The position numbers and the translations under genes were made by a program. A model generated the notes under the pieces. The model was not told the origin of the DNA, searched no databases, and worked only from the letters and a program-made list of their open reading frames with translations. Of a DNA stretch of 64,000 nt, positions 52,490-61,380 are shown piece after piece. Origin of the DNA: an uncultured Erythrobacter sp. (lineage in GTDB: Bacteria; Pseudomonadota; Alphaproteobacteria; Sphingomonadales; Sphingomonadaceae); the NCBI GenBank assembly GCA_947488155.1, contig CANKYK010000001.1:1739991-1803990 (forward strand), in the 5' to 3' direction. Positions within the stretch are counted from its first letter, which is position 1. Each line of letters opens with the position of its first letter.

Positions 52490-53595
52490 GGATTGTGCTC
52501 AAAGTAATGGCGGCGCTGATCGCGGTTCTGATAGCCTACTTCCTCCTATGGCCCACCCCGCTTGATCCAGTCGCATGGAACGCGCCGGATGACGCAGGAT
52601 ACACTGGCGATTTCGAAGTCAATGACCGTTTGGCTGGGCTTGAGGTCATGCCGCTGGGTGGGGCAATCGGACCCGAAGATATCGTCGCGTGCGAAGAAGA
52701 TGGAGAGCTTGTGCTCTACGCCTCCTCCCAGCAGGGCACGATCTGGCGGATTGATCCCAAAACGAAAGAGGCAAGCGCGTTCGCTGAAACGGGCGGATTC
52801 CCGCTTGGTCTTGCGTTTAGCGCGGAGGGCGCATTGCTCGTCGCTGACGCCTATCGCGGTTTGCTGTCGGTAGCGCGTGATGGACAAGTCCGTTTGTTGA
52901 CAGACAGCGTTGACGGCTCAGCCATTGTGTTTGCGGACGACGTGATCGAAGCACCCGATGGGAAGATTTACTTCACCGATGCGTCCACGCGGTGGGGAGC
53001 CGAAGCGGCAGGGTCTCCCTTGCGCGCGAGCCAGGAAGACATCTTTGAGCAAAGCCGCACGGGCCGCGTTCTAAGCTATAATCCAAGCACGCAGCAAACC
53101 GCCGTCCTTGCAACAGGTCTTAGCTTTGCCAACGGGATCGCAATGGCGTCTGATGGAAAAGCTCTCTTGGTGGCCGAGACCGGCACATACAGCGTCCACC
53201 GGATCGCTTTGACTAGCCCTCAAAAAGGCAAGCCAATCCCTTTGCTTACCAACCTCCCTGGCTTTCCAGACAACATCAGCATCGGGCCCATTAGAGCCGA
53301 TGGCACTCAAACCTATTTCCTAGGGCTCGCCGGGCCGCGCGTGCCGGTGCTCGACGACCTGTCGGATAGCCCAACGCTGCGTAAGATTGTCTCGCGCATA
53401 CCGGAATGGGCAAGGCCTCCGTCGGTACCTTACAGTCTCGTACTCCAGTTTAGTGAAGACGGAACGATCATGCAGACTTGGCAGGACCCTAAAGGCGGGT
53501 ATCCCAGCACCACTGGCGCAATCGCACCGGGGGATGGGTTTCTCTATATCTCAAGCGTCGATGCCGCTGGCATAGGGCGCGTGCCAACTCGCTGA
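52486..53595 (+). CDS. Membrane-anchored strictosidine-synthase/SMP-30-like beta-propeller
   Basis: A 369-residue protein. Residues 3-22 are a membrane anchor (VLKVMAALIAVLIAYFLLW). The rest is a six-bladed propeller: GPEDIVACEEDGELVLYASS, APDGKIYFTDASTRWG, SFANGIAMASDGKALLVAET and TNLPGFPDNISIGP. These blocks are those of strictosidine-synthase-like/APMAP proteins, which in bacteria and animals act as lactonases or esterases. Metal ligands typical of SMP-30 (Glu, Asn, Asp) may be met by Glu64, Asn and Asp in these blocks. It overlaps paralogue 8 by four bases. Confidence 0.8.
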   Translation: MRIVLKVMAALIAVLIAYFLLWPTPLDPVAWNAPDDAGYTGDFEVNDRLAGLEVMPLGGAIGPEDIVACEEDGELVLYASSQQGTIWRIDPKTKEASAFAETGGFPLGLAFSAEGALLVADAYRGLLSVARDGQVRLLTDSVDGSAIVFADDVIEAPDGKIYFTDASTRWGAEAAGSPLRASQEDIFEQSRTGRVLSYNPSTQQTAVLATGLSFANGIAMASDGKALLVAETGTYSVHRIALTSPQKGKPIPLLTNLPGFPDNISIGPIRADGTQTYFLGLAGPRVPVLDDLSDSPTLRKIVSRIPEWARPPSVPYSLVLQFSEDGTIMQTWQDPKGGYPSTTGAIAPGDGFLYISSVDAAGIGRVPTR

Positions 53596-53623
53596 TGGCG
53601 CAAATACTGAAAGACGGGGCCGA

Positions 53624-54871
53624 ATGAACTTCCGAGAATTGCAGCGGGCAGCAGGCCCCGGCTTGATCTTCGCAGGCTCCGCCATTGGTGTGTCTCACCT
53701 CGTGCAATCAACGCGCGCCGGTGCGATGTATGGGCTGGCGTTGGTGGTTGTGATCATCCTGATCAATCTCTTGAAGTATCCCGCCTTCCGATTTGGCGTC
53801 GATTATGCCCACTCCACCGGCAAAACGTTGATCGGCGGCTATCGCGAACTCGCGCCGTGGTTGATCGTGGTTTACGCAGTCATGTCCATCCTCATTGCCC
53901 CAATTGGCGGGGCAGCCGTGACGGCGACCACTGCCGCTATCTTGGCTGCAGTCACAGGAACAGATCTGCCTCTGCTCGCTCTCGTGCTATTGGCGTTGGG
54001 GGCGACATTGGTTTTGCTGCTGGTGGGGGGGTACGGCTGGCTGGAACGATTAAGCAAGATCCTGGTCGCATTCCTGACGCTGGCTACCATAGCGGCTGCC
54101 GGCGTAGCCTTGCCGCAAATCGACTGGAGCAGTGCCGCGAGTTTCGAGTGGACGATTGACCCGCTCGCTATCCTGTTTGTTGTCGCCTTGGCAGGTTTCA
54201 TGCCCACAGCCATTGGCCAATCGGTCGACATTTCACTCTGGACACTGAAATCCCGTGAGGACGCTACGTCTGGAGAGAAGCTGTCATTGGGGGCCACGCG
54301 CAAGGGTTTCCTTGCGGCCTACTGGTTGACCGGCTTCCTTGCGGTCTGCTTTTGCATCATGGGCGCTGGGGTGATGCATTCAGACGGCATCACACCTGAA
54401 AGCGGAGCACCAGAACTCGCGGCGCAGATTATCGGTCTCTATGCTGAAACCTTAGGCCCTATTCCAGCATTCTTCGCAGGGATCGCAGCACTATGTGTAA
54501 TGGCCACTACTATGGCCGCTGCCTTTGACGGAATCGCACGCGGGTTTGGTGCTATCTATCAGGAGTATCGCGGGGATATCGGCGGAACCGCGAGTCGTTC
54601 GACCTATGCTTTCTTCCTGATCCTCTTTGTTGTGCTCAGCTTTGCCTTTCTCGCCGTCTTCCTGGAAAGCTTCACCGTTTTTATCGATCTGGTGACCTCA
54701 ATCTACTTCGTTCTCACGCCGGGTACAGCCTTGCTCAACCATCTCGTGGTGACGCGCTGCGAGATGGCCAATGAGGACAGACCAAGCGCGGCTATGCGTC
54801 TGCTGAGTTGGACCGGCATTGTTGTATTGGCCGCGATGTCCATCATGTTCTTCGTTTTGAAAGCAAGTTGA
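53624..54871 (+). CDS. NRAMP-fold transporter lacking the canonical metal motif
   Basis: A 415-residue protein with about 11 membrane spans of the NRAMP/APC fold. The family start AAGPGLIFAGSAIGVSHLVQ aligns with the first helix. The DPGN of true Mn/Fe transporters is replaced by GSAIGVSHL, so the substrate may not be Mn2+. A later helix has TTMAAAFDGIARGFGAIYQE, and the block MATTMAAAF is typical of divergent NRAMP proteins. A G7 tract lies at 54025-54031. It follows the propeller gene by 28 bases. Confidence 0.82.
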   Translation: MNFRELQRAAGPGLIFAGSAIGVSHLVQSTRAGAMYGLALVVVIILINLLKYPAFRFGVDYAHSTGKTLIGGYRELAPWLIVVYAVMSILIAPIGGAAVTATTAAILAAVTGTDLPLLALVLLALGATLVLLLVGGYGWLERLSKILVAFLTLATIAAAGVALPQIDWSSAASFEWTIDPLAILFVVALAGFMPTAIGQSVDISLWTLKSREDATSGEKLSLGATRKGFLAAYWLTGFLAVCFCIMGAGVMHSDGITPESGAPELAAQIIGLYAETLGPIPAFFAGIAALCVMATTMAAAFDGIARGFGAIYQEYRGDIGGTASRSTYAFFLILFVVLSFAFLAVFLESFTVFIDLVTSIYFVLTPGTALLNHLVVTRCEMANEDRPSAAMRLLSWTGIVVLAAMSIMFFVLKAS

Positions 54872-54899
54872 CAATGAGTTTCGGCAGGAGGCCAAAATC

Positions 54900-55904
54900 G
54901 TGAAAGCGGAAAATCGTCAAATCACACTTGAAAAGGTGCCGAGCGGGGCTCTGAACGAGACTGACTTTCGGATGCGATCGGGACCAATGCCAGAACCGAG
55001 CAATGGCGAGGCTTTGGTTAAAACGCTTTACATGTCGCTCGACGCTGCAAACCGGGCCTGGATGCAGGGTCCCAGTTATCGAGACGCAGTTGTGGGCGGT
55101 GATGTAATGCCGACCTTTGCCCTTGGGCGGGTGGTGGAATCGAACGATGCATCTGTGCCGGTTGGAAGTGTGGTTGAGACGGAGGGCTTTTGGTCTGACT
55201 ATTTCTTAGCGGAGCCAGACAATGTGAAAATCGTGCCCGACGTGGCGCCTCTTAGTCACCGCATTTCCGTTCTCGGGATAGCTGGAAAAACTGCATATTT
55301 TGGTCTGCTCAACATCGGCCGACCAAAGGCGAATGAGACCTTAGTTGTTTCCGCCGCTGCAGGATCCGTTGGCAATCTCGTCGGGCAAATCGGCAAGCTT
55401 AAAGGATGTCGGGTTGTCGGGATCGCTGGTGGGCCCGAGAAATGCGCCTGGCTGGTCGAGGAGCTCGGCTTTGATGCTGCGATTGATTACAAATCAGGAA
55501 ATCTGTTCAAGGACTTGAAGGCCGCATGTCCAAACGGGATAGATATTTACTTCGATAATGTCGGTGGCCAGACGCTTGAAACAGTTCTTTTTCAGATGAA
55601 TCTGTACGGTCGCATTGTATGCTGCGGAGCCATTTCTCAGTACGATACCGACAGCGCAACTGGCCCTCGAAATTTGCCGGGTCTGCTTGTCGTCAAGCGC
55701 TTACGGATGGAAGGCTTTATTGCCTTGGACTTCCCGGAGCAGGAGGCGGAAGCCGAAATAGAGCTAAGGGCTTGGGTTGAAGCAGGAAAGCTAAGAGTCG
55801 TTGAGGACATCGTCAACGGACTGGAAAACGCACCAAAGGCGCTCATTGGGCTACTTAATGGCGAGAATCGCGGAAAGCGTATGGTCCGGGTTGCCGGTGA
55901 CTAG
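54900..55904 (+). CDS. NADP-dependent MDR-family oxidoreductase
   Basis: A 334-residue zinc-free medium-chain reductase of the leukotriene B4 dehydrogenase/curcumin reductase group. TLYMSLDAANRAWMQ, GIAGKTAYFGLLNIG, the Rossmann motif SAAAGSVGNLVGQIGKLKG and DNVGGQTLETVLFQMN are typical. The preferred GTG start follows AGGAGG. Such enzymes reduce alpha,beta-unsaturated carbonyls with NADPH. It ends the plus-strand operon, 28 bases after the transporter. Confidence 0.88.
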   Translation: MKAENRQITLEKVPSGALNETDFRMRSGPMPEPSNGEALVKTLYMSLDAANRAWMQGPSYRDAVVGGDVMPTFALGRVVESNDASVPVGSVVETEGFWSDYFLAEPDNVKIVPDVAPLSHRISVLGIAGKTAYFGLLNIGRPKANETLVVSAAAGSVGNLVGQIGKLKGCRVVGIAGGPEKCAWLVEELGFDAAIDYKSGNLFKDLKAACPNGIDIYFDNVGGQTLETVLFQMNLYGRIVCCGAISQYDTDSATGPRNLPGLLVVKRLRMEGFIALDFPEQEAEAEIELRAWVEAGKLRVVEDIVNGLENAPKALIGLLNGENRGKRMVRVAGD

Positions 55905-55982
55905 GCCAAACCATGCGCACAGATGGCTCACATGTGGCGCAATCGCTAGAATTCTAGTCAGCTTTTGAGGACGATTGCTAAC

Positions 55983-56939
55983 CTATTCTTGCTCCATGTG
56001 TGATTGGAAGAAGTCTATCAAAACCGAATTCAATTGCGGCGAGTTTTCGTAGTTCAGGCCGTGAGTGCCATCTTCAATCAAAGTCGTTTCAGCTCTCGGC
56101 ACAAACCCTTCCAATTTGCCAAGGCTGCTTGGCAGCACTGTAAGGTCAGCACTGCCAAACACGGCGGCTAGAGGAATGTCTGTGGACCCGAGCTTTTGGT
56201 AAACATCCTTTCGATCTTGGAAGTCCATGTTTCGATAGGTCGACAAGATTGCCTCAAGATAACCTTCATACTGCAACTGTTCCGCCATATCGCCTTGCAG
56301 TCGATTTTCCGGGTTTGCCACTGAGGTTTCAAACTGCGATTGGCCCAAAATCACTCGCTTCCCGAACACCCGCATAATCCAATCACCAACAACAGGCGAT
56401 TTGATCAATTGGCGTGATAGGCTGTCCCGCTCGGCCGTCACATCAAGGCCAGCAGGAACAAGCAGGAACAATGCTTGAACCCTCTCAGGGTGATTTGCTG
56501 CAAAGTCAGATGCTATCAAACCGCCCATTGACTGTCCCACGAGACCCACAGGCTCTTGCAAGCCCAAACCGTCCATCACATCGAGCATTTCGCGCTGGTA
56601 GAAACCGTCATCATACGTATCCTCAGGGCGGTCGGACCAACCTCTGCCTAGATGATCAAAGGTCAGCACCCGGAAACCTGCCCCTGCCAAAGCCTGCGCG
56701 TTTTGCTCGAAGACAAAGCTCGGTATTGCAAGTCCGTGAGCCATAACGACGATGGGATTGCCTTCATCGCCATGCCACTGGTAGTGGATTGTGCCTTGCG
56801 AAGTGTCCAAAAAAGCACCGGGCGCATTCGCGCGGGCTTCATCGTCCATGGGCAGCGCATTCCATCCCGCTGCGATGTAGGCGATAACGGCGGCGGCCAA
56901 TAAGGCGCCCAAAACAAGCAACGACAATTTCTTGAACAT
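55983..56939 (-). CDS. Alpha/beta hydrolase with N-terminal anchor
   Basis: A 318-residue protein. I chose the ATG at 56939 (MFKKLSLLVLGALLAAAVIA), which opens with a membrane anchor or uncleaved signal; a GTG at 56954 is upstream. The hydrolase fold shows VVMAHGLAIPSFVFEQ (oxyanion loop), DHLGRGWSDRP, the nucleophile elbow LVGQSMGGLIASDF with Ser, the acid in FGSADLTVLP and the His in EDGTHGLNYE. It is probably an esterase or epoxide/haloalkane-type hydrolase; the substrate is unknown. It converges on the operon's oxidoreductase. Confidence 0.85.
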   Translation of the reverse strand: MFKKLSLLVLGALLAAAVIAYIAAGWNALPMDDEARANAPGAFLDTSQGTIHYQWHGDEGNPIVVMAHGLAIPSFVFEQNAQALAGAGFRVLTFDHLGRGWSDRPEDTYDDGFYQREMLDVMDGLGLQEPVGLVGQSMGGLIASDFAANHPERVQALFLLVPAGLDVTAERDSLSRQLIKSPVVGDWIMRVFGKRVILGQSQFETSVANPENRLQGDMAEQLQYEGYLEAILSTYRNMDFQDRKDVYQKLGSTDIPLAAVFGSADLTVLPSSLGKLEGFVPRAETTLIEDGTHGLNYENSPQLNSVLIDFFQSHMEQE

Positions 56940-57260
56940 AGATAACAACCCCACATCCCTTTGACTCAGGTATTACCAGATCGATGAAGCGAATTGTCAA
57001 TGGCAAGGGCAAAGCACACCAAGGCATCGCCACCAAATTGAACACAGTTTGGGCATACTGGGTCCATCTCGAAAACCTTGGATCCCATTAGCCAACCTTT
57101 TGTCTGACTTTAGGTCGAGAGCCGACTGTCTGGTTTTCCGATCTTAGCCAGCAGAGAGCCTTATGTCCCAAATTATGAACGCCAAGCGAGTTGAGCGGAT
57201 CTCGCTTCGTGAGGGTCTCAATGTGCCGCAGAAGCAACCTATAGGTCACATCATAGCAGA
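56940..57260. other. Intergenic region between hydrolase and phage cassette
   Basis: About 320 bases without a convincing gene. It marks the boundary between the core and the phage-derived block. I looked for a direct repeat that could be the recombinase core site and could not see one with certainty. Confidence 0.45.
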
Positions 57261-58939
57261 CTAGCCCTCAAACCTGCGGGCTTGCTCCGGCCAAGCTATC
57301 GGCAGCTGTTTCGCTAGCAAAAATTCTGCTGTGAGTAATGATGGCTGCCTGCCTCCCGCAATCGCTTCGACGAGATGAGGAGCTAGGCAGGAGATGCCGA
57401 CCAGTTTGGCGAGCCTAGTTCGGCACCGCCCTTGCTGCTTGGCAAGCGCATTCATTGAAAGCGATGGATTGGCGAGCACGAGGTCTCTTGCTTCAAATGC
57501 CTCCAGAATCAGGGCGATCAGTTTGGCATCGTACTTAGGCTCTACCTCAATCTCGCGCGCTTCGTTCGGCACTACAAGCTTAAGTTGGTGACCAGAGCGT
57601 TTGGGAATTGCAGCTATGGTTAGGTCCAGCTCCTTTGCTGGAAGGTCCCTTATGCAGGCACCCAGCACTTCGCCCAAGCCAGCACGATCAAGGGTGAGTC
57701 TGATCTCGCCCTCGTCCAACTTTACAGTGTTAAGCAAGTTGCGCAGCAACCGGACTTTGTCCGCGGCCTTATCGCTGCGCAGTTGAGAGGCCGTCAATTT
57801 GGCTTGGTTCCGGAGCTCTCTAAACACGCCTGCATCACTAATCGGGCGGCCCAAACAATCGAGTAAGAATCCATCATGACTGAGCTTTGCGGCTAGCTCA
57901 CCGCAGATCAATTGCTCAAGATCATTTGCTGGAACGCGGCATGCTCGTCTGTCACCAGACTTATCAGGCCGGGTTACGTAATAGCGATAGCGTTTCGCCT
58001 TTTGCCAGAATGGCTAGGCGTCATCGGCCTTCCATATTGGTCTTCGAGGAGGCCGGTGAGCAAACTTGGCTGGCCAGCAATGCGTCGCTTTGAAGCACCG
58101 GCTGTGTGCTTTGTCCTAGTTGCTTGAACCTTATTCCAAAGCTCTTCGCCGACGATCGCACTATGCTCGCCCTTAAAGCTTTCTCCTTTGTGCACAATCA
58201 TCCCGCGATAGATCGGGTTTGAAAGCAGATGGTAAAGCGTGCCGCGAGCGTAGCAGATGCCGCCGCGATGCGGCCCGCTCGCACGATGTTGAACCTTGGT
58301 TCGATACCCCTCGCGCGCTAGTTCTTCGATCAAAGCCGGCACTGTGCCCAGCTTAACGTAGCGCTCCATGATATGGCGCACCTGCTCCGCTTCTCGGGGC
58401 ACCTCTACAAGCTTGCGGTTTTCAACTTTGTAGCCGAGGGGCACTGGCCCGCCCATCCAGATACCCTTCTTCTTGGATGCTGCGATCTTATCGCGGATCC
58501 GTTCGCCGGTGACCTCACGTTCGAACTGCGCAAAGCTAAGCAGCATGTTGAGCGTGAGGCGCCCCATGCTTGTGGTGGTGTTAAAGGCCTGCGTGATGCT
58601 TACAAAGCTAGCGCCCACCCGATCAAGTACATCAACGATGCGCGAAAAATCTGCCAAGCTGCGGGTTAGCCGGTCGATCTTGTAAAGCAGTATGACATCA
58701 ATGAGCCCGGCTTCCACGTCTGCAAGTAACCGCTTAAGTCCTGGCCTATCCATATTACCGCCAGAATAGCCGCCGTCATCATAGCGCTGATCGGTGAGCG
58801 TCCAGCCTTCGTGACGCTGGCTAAGTGCGTAGGAGGCGCAGGCCTCGAATTGCGCATCCAAGCTGTTGAACTCTTGTGCCAAACCATCTTCAGTCGACTT
58901 GCGGGTGTAGATGGCGCAGCGTTTCGGTTTCTCAACCAT
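57261..58939 (-). pseudogene. Large serine recombinase split by a one-base frameshift
   Basis: Read with one extra A in the AAAA run (58000-58003 on the plus strand is TTTT), the two frames join into one protein of about 559 residues. The first part, 58939-57974, has the resolvase domain with catalytic Ser15 (AIYTRKSTEDGL) and the recombinase domain (KIAASKKKGIWMGGPVPLGY). It then stops at the TAA at 57974-57976. With the shift it would read on through RYRYYVTRPDKSGDRRACRV into the second frame (57911 to 57261), which holds the coiled-coil and C-terminal region. The gene may be dead, or the missing base may be a sequencing error or slippage. Confidence 0.8.
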
Positions 58940-59357
58940 CTTTGGTCAATCCGAAGAAGCGCGGACCCGACCACTGCGTGCCAGTTATATGGCGGGCAAT
59001 CTCACTAAGCGAGTTCCAAGTCCGCTCGTCATAACGCAGTCCCTCATCCATAACCTCAACAAGGATGGTCTTACCGCCCCACTCACGAATGAGCCGCGTG
59101 CCTGACGATAGCCGCGGCCTGGAGAGTTGCGGCGATGATCCGCCTTTAAAATCTTGGGCGCGCCGCTCTAGCTCGCGCCGAGTTGCTGCCTTTAGCGGTC
59201 CGTACTTTCGCTCTTGCATTCGATGCGCGGTAAGTTGCCGCAGAATATGCGCGGGAACTGACGGCGCGGCTTGTCTGGTGAGCCGCTGCCAAAGCGCTCG
59301 CAGTTCGGCTGTAGATAGGCTGGCAAGTTCATCGAGCTGAGGCAGTGCATTTGTCAC
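58932..59357 (-). CDS. DUF2924 family protein
   Basis: A 141-residue protein. LDELASLSTAELRALWQRLT, the LLRQLTAHRMQERKYGPL-type block and GTRLIREWGGKTILVEVMDE then YDERTWNSLSEIARHITGT are the known blocks of DUF2924. In alphaproteobacteria this family is usually encoded directly upstream of a large serine recombinase, as here, with an eight-base overlap. It may be a recombination directionality or accessory factor; that is inference. Confidence 0.88.
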   Translation of the reverse strand: MTNALPQLDELASLSTAELRALWQRLTRQAAPSVPAHILRQLTAHRMQERKYGPLKAATRRELERRAQDFKGGSSPQLSRPRLSSGTRLIREWGGKTILVEVMDEGLRYDERTWNSLSEIARHITGTQWSGPRFFGLTKDG

Positions 59358-59683
59358 AGCCCCACGTTTGCTCGGTGCGGCGCACTAGTCGAGTTGTTTG
59401 TGCAAGCGGCGCAATCATGGACGGTGCTGCACTCATACGCACATCGCGAAAGCGTTCTTGATCTATTTTGTCATTTCAGCCTTACGGGCGATTCTCAGGC
59501 GTGCTCAAACTTCATCTCCGACACTAAATGGAGACCCAGAATGGCGCCGCGCTTGAGAATTAGCTCTTATCTTTCATATCATTATCTTGGAAAGATCTAT
59601 GGAGAAATCAATTCTGGTTTCAGCATTGCAGAGGCATATGCGTTCCTATTAATAGGTCTGGCCCTTTTTGAAGGAGGCCAGTC
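59358..59683. other. Divergent promoter region of the phage cassette
   Basis: About 325 bases between DUF2924 (minus) and the ParB-MTase gene (plus). It must contain both promoters. An open plus-strand frame at 59394-59687 has no domain and no coding look. GGAGG lies close to the start of the next gene. An AT-rich patch near 59570-59650 could hold the rightward promoter. Confidence 0.45.
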
Positions 59684-60991
59684 ATGAACAATCTTCGAAT
59701 TGAATATGTCAGCCCTGATGCGCTTCAGGCCGACCCGTGCAACGCCCGCAAACACTCTCAAAAACAAATTGAAAAGATCGCCGCTTCGATTCGGTCATTC
59801 GGCTTCAACACACCGGTCCTGATCGATCACGGATCCACGATCATTGCTGGTCACGGTAGGCTCGAAGCGGCCAAGTTGCTCAGGCTAGCAAAGGTTCCGA
59901 TTGTCCGGCTTGAGCATCTCAGCAAAGCGCAGAAGCGAGCTTTCATGTTGGCTGATAACCGCATCGCACAGCTCAGCACTTGGGACGAGAACGCGCTCGC
60001 TGTCGAGCTAGAGGAGCTAACCCTGTGCGATGATCCTTTCGAGATCACCGACACTGGCTTTGAATTGCCTAAGATCGATGCCCTGATCGAAGAGCTGCAC
60101 AAGCCGAAACGTGAAGACAATGACGATGATGATCCGGTCGATGAAGCGCGTGTACAGGCGCTAGCGCGCCCAGGCGATCTCTGGCTGCTTGGCCGGCACC
60201 GCCTGTTTGTGGGCAATGCTCTGGAACAAGAGAGCTATCAGGTCCTCCTAGATGGGCGAAAGGCGCGCATGGTGTTTTGTGATCCCCCCTTCAACGTACC
60301 TGTTCAAGGCTATGTATCAGGCAAGGGCAAGGTCCAGCACGGTGAATTTGTCATGGGGTCCGGCGAGATGACCTCGGACGAGTTTGAAGCCTTTCTGCAA
60401 GGCTCAATCGAGTGTCTTATCAAGAACAGCACAGATGGTTCTATGCACTTTATCTGCATGGATTGGCGGGGACTTCAATCACTCCTTACTGCAGGCGAGC
60501 ATTACTCAAGCCTCAAGAACATTTGTTGCTGGGTCAAAAGCGCCGGCGGCATGGGCAGCCTCTATCGCTCGCAGCATGAGCTAGTCGCTGTATTCAAATC
60601 CGGCAAAGCGCGTCACATCAACAATGTTGTGCTTGGCAAGCACGGGCGCTCGCGGACGAATGTCTGGCAAATGCCCGGGATGAACACCTTCCACAAAGGA
60701 CGCGGGGATGCGCTTGCAATGCATCCTACAGTCAAGCCCGTTGCGCTGGTCGCCGATGCGATACTCGATTGTTCGCACCGCGGCGATCTGGTGCTCGACA
60801 TATTCGCAGGCTCGGGAACCACTATCATCGCTGCTGAGCGAACTGGCCGCGAAGCTGCCGTGATGGAGCTTGATCCCCACTATGCTGATGTGATCCTGCG
60901 CCGCTTTTGCGATGCCACAGGAATTGAGCCGGTGAATGCCGCCACAGGCAAAACTGTTCGGCGACTCGGCGCAAAGGAGAAGGCGGCATGA
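59684..60991 (+). CDS. ParB-domain DNA methyltransferase fusion
   Basis: A 435-residue protein. Residues about 5-110 are a ParB/Srx-like nuclease or binding domain (VSPDALQADPCNARKHSQKQ, then DHGSTIIAGHGRLEAAKLL). Residues about 165-430 are a beta-class N6/N4-adenine or cytosine methyltransferase: motif IV VFCDPPFNVP (DPPFN 200-204), and later HPTVKPVALVADAI and VLDIFAGSGTTIIAAE as motif I. The catalytic order IV before I marks the beta class. Such fusions occur in phages and islands to protect DNA or to mark partition sites. Confidence 0.88.
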   Translation: MNNLRIEYVSPDALQADPCNARKHSQKQIEKIAASIRSFGFNTPVLIDHGSTIIAGHGRLEAAKLLRLAKVPIVRLEHLSKAQKRAFMLADNRIAQLSTWDENALAVELEELTLCDDPFEITDTGFELPKIDALIEELHKPKREDNDDDDPVDEARVQALARPGDLWLLGRHRLFVGNALEQESYQVLLDGRKARMVFCDPPFNVPVQGYVSGKGKVQHGEFVMGSGEMTSDEFEAFLQGSIECLIKNSTDGSMHFICMDWRGLQSLLTAGEHYSSLKNICCWVKSAGGMGSLYRSQHELVAVFKSGKARHINNVVLGKHGRSRTNVWQMPGMNTFHKGRGDALAMHPTVKPVALVADAILDCSHRGDLVLDIFAGSGTTIIAAERTGREAAVMELDPHYADVILRRFCDATGIEPVNAATGKTVRRLGAKEKAA

Positions 60992-61380
60992 GCAAGGATT
61001 ATGATGTTGGTTATGGCAAGCCGCCAAAGGCGCATCAATTCAAGCCCGGCAATCAGGCTGCCCGCAAGAACAAGGGTAAACGCAAGGCGAGGGGCATGAC
61101 TGTGCAAGAGGCACTCGAAAAGGCGCTCAAGACCAAACGTAAGATCCGCAAAGGAGACAAAGAGCTGTCAATGACGGTCGCTGAGATTTTTGGCGAGAGA
61201 ATCATACAAATGGTGATGACCGGCAATTCGCGCGATTTGACCAAGGTCATGGAGATAATTCAAAAGCATGCGTCAGGCACGCTGGCACAAGAAACAGAAG
61301 AGCTCACCATTACCTATGAGCGCGCAGCAAGCTCCAATGTCGAATTGCCTTCAGCTGATCTGTGGGAGAAAGGCACTTGA
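60988..61380 (+). CDS. DUF5681 protein, likely terminase small-subunit partner
   Basis: A 130-residue basic protein. DVGYGKPPKAHQFKPGNQAA then RKNKGKRKARGMTVQEAL matches the DUF5681 core (GxPPxxxQFKPGxSGNPxG). Genes of this family sit directly before terminase large subunits. It overlaps the MTase gene by four bases (ATGA) and the terminase start by four (TTGA). Confidence 0.85.
   Translation: MSKDYDVGYGKPPKAHQFKPGNQAARKNKGKRKARGMTVQEALEKALKTKRKIRKGDKELSMTVAEIFGERIIQMVMTGNSRDLTKVMEIIQKHASGTLAQETEELTITYERAASSNVELPSADLWEKGT

Noticed and set aside
39803..57260. A second copy of the tRNA-Leu 3' end as an attachment site.
   Set aside because: By eye I found no match longer than about ten bases; a computed search would be needed, so no att site is claimed.
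57261..57911. The second recombinase frame as an independent gene.
   Set aside because: It reads directly on from the first frame after adding one base in an A-run and lacks its own ribosome site, so it is the C-terminal part of one broken gene.
59394..59687. A 97-codon plus-strand open frame before the ParB-MTase gene.
   Set aside because: It has no domain, starts without a ribosome site and has a composition like non-coding DNA. It more likely covers the divergent promoter region.
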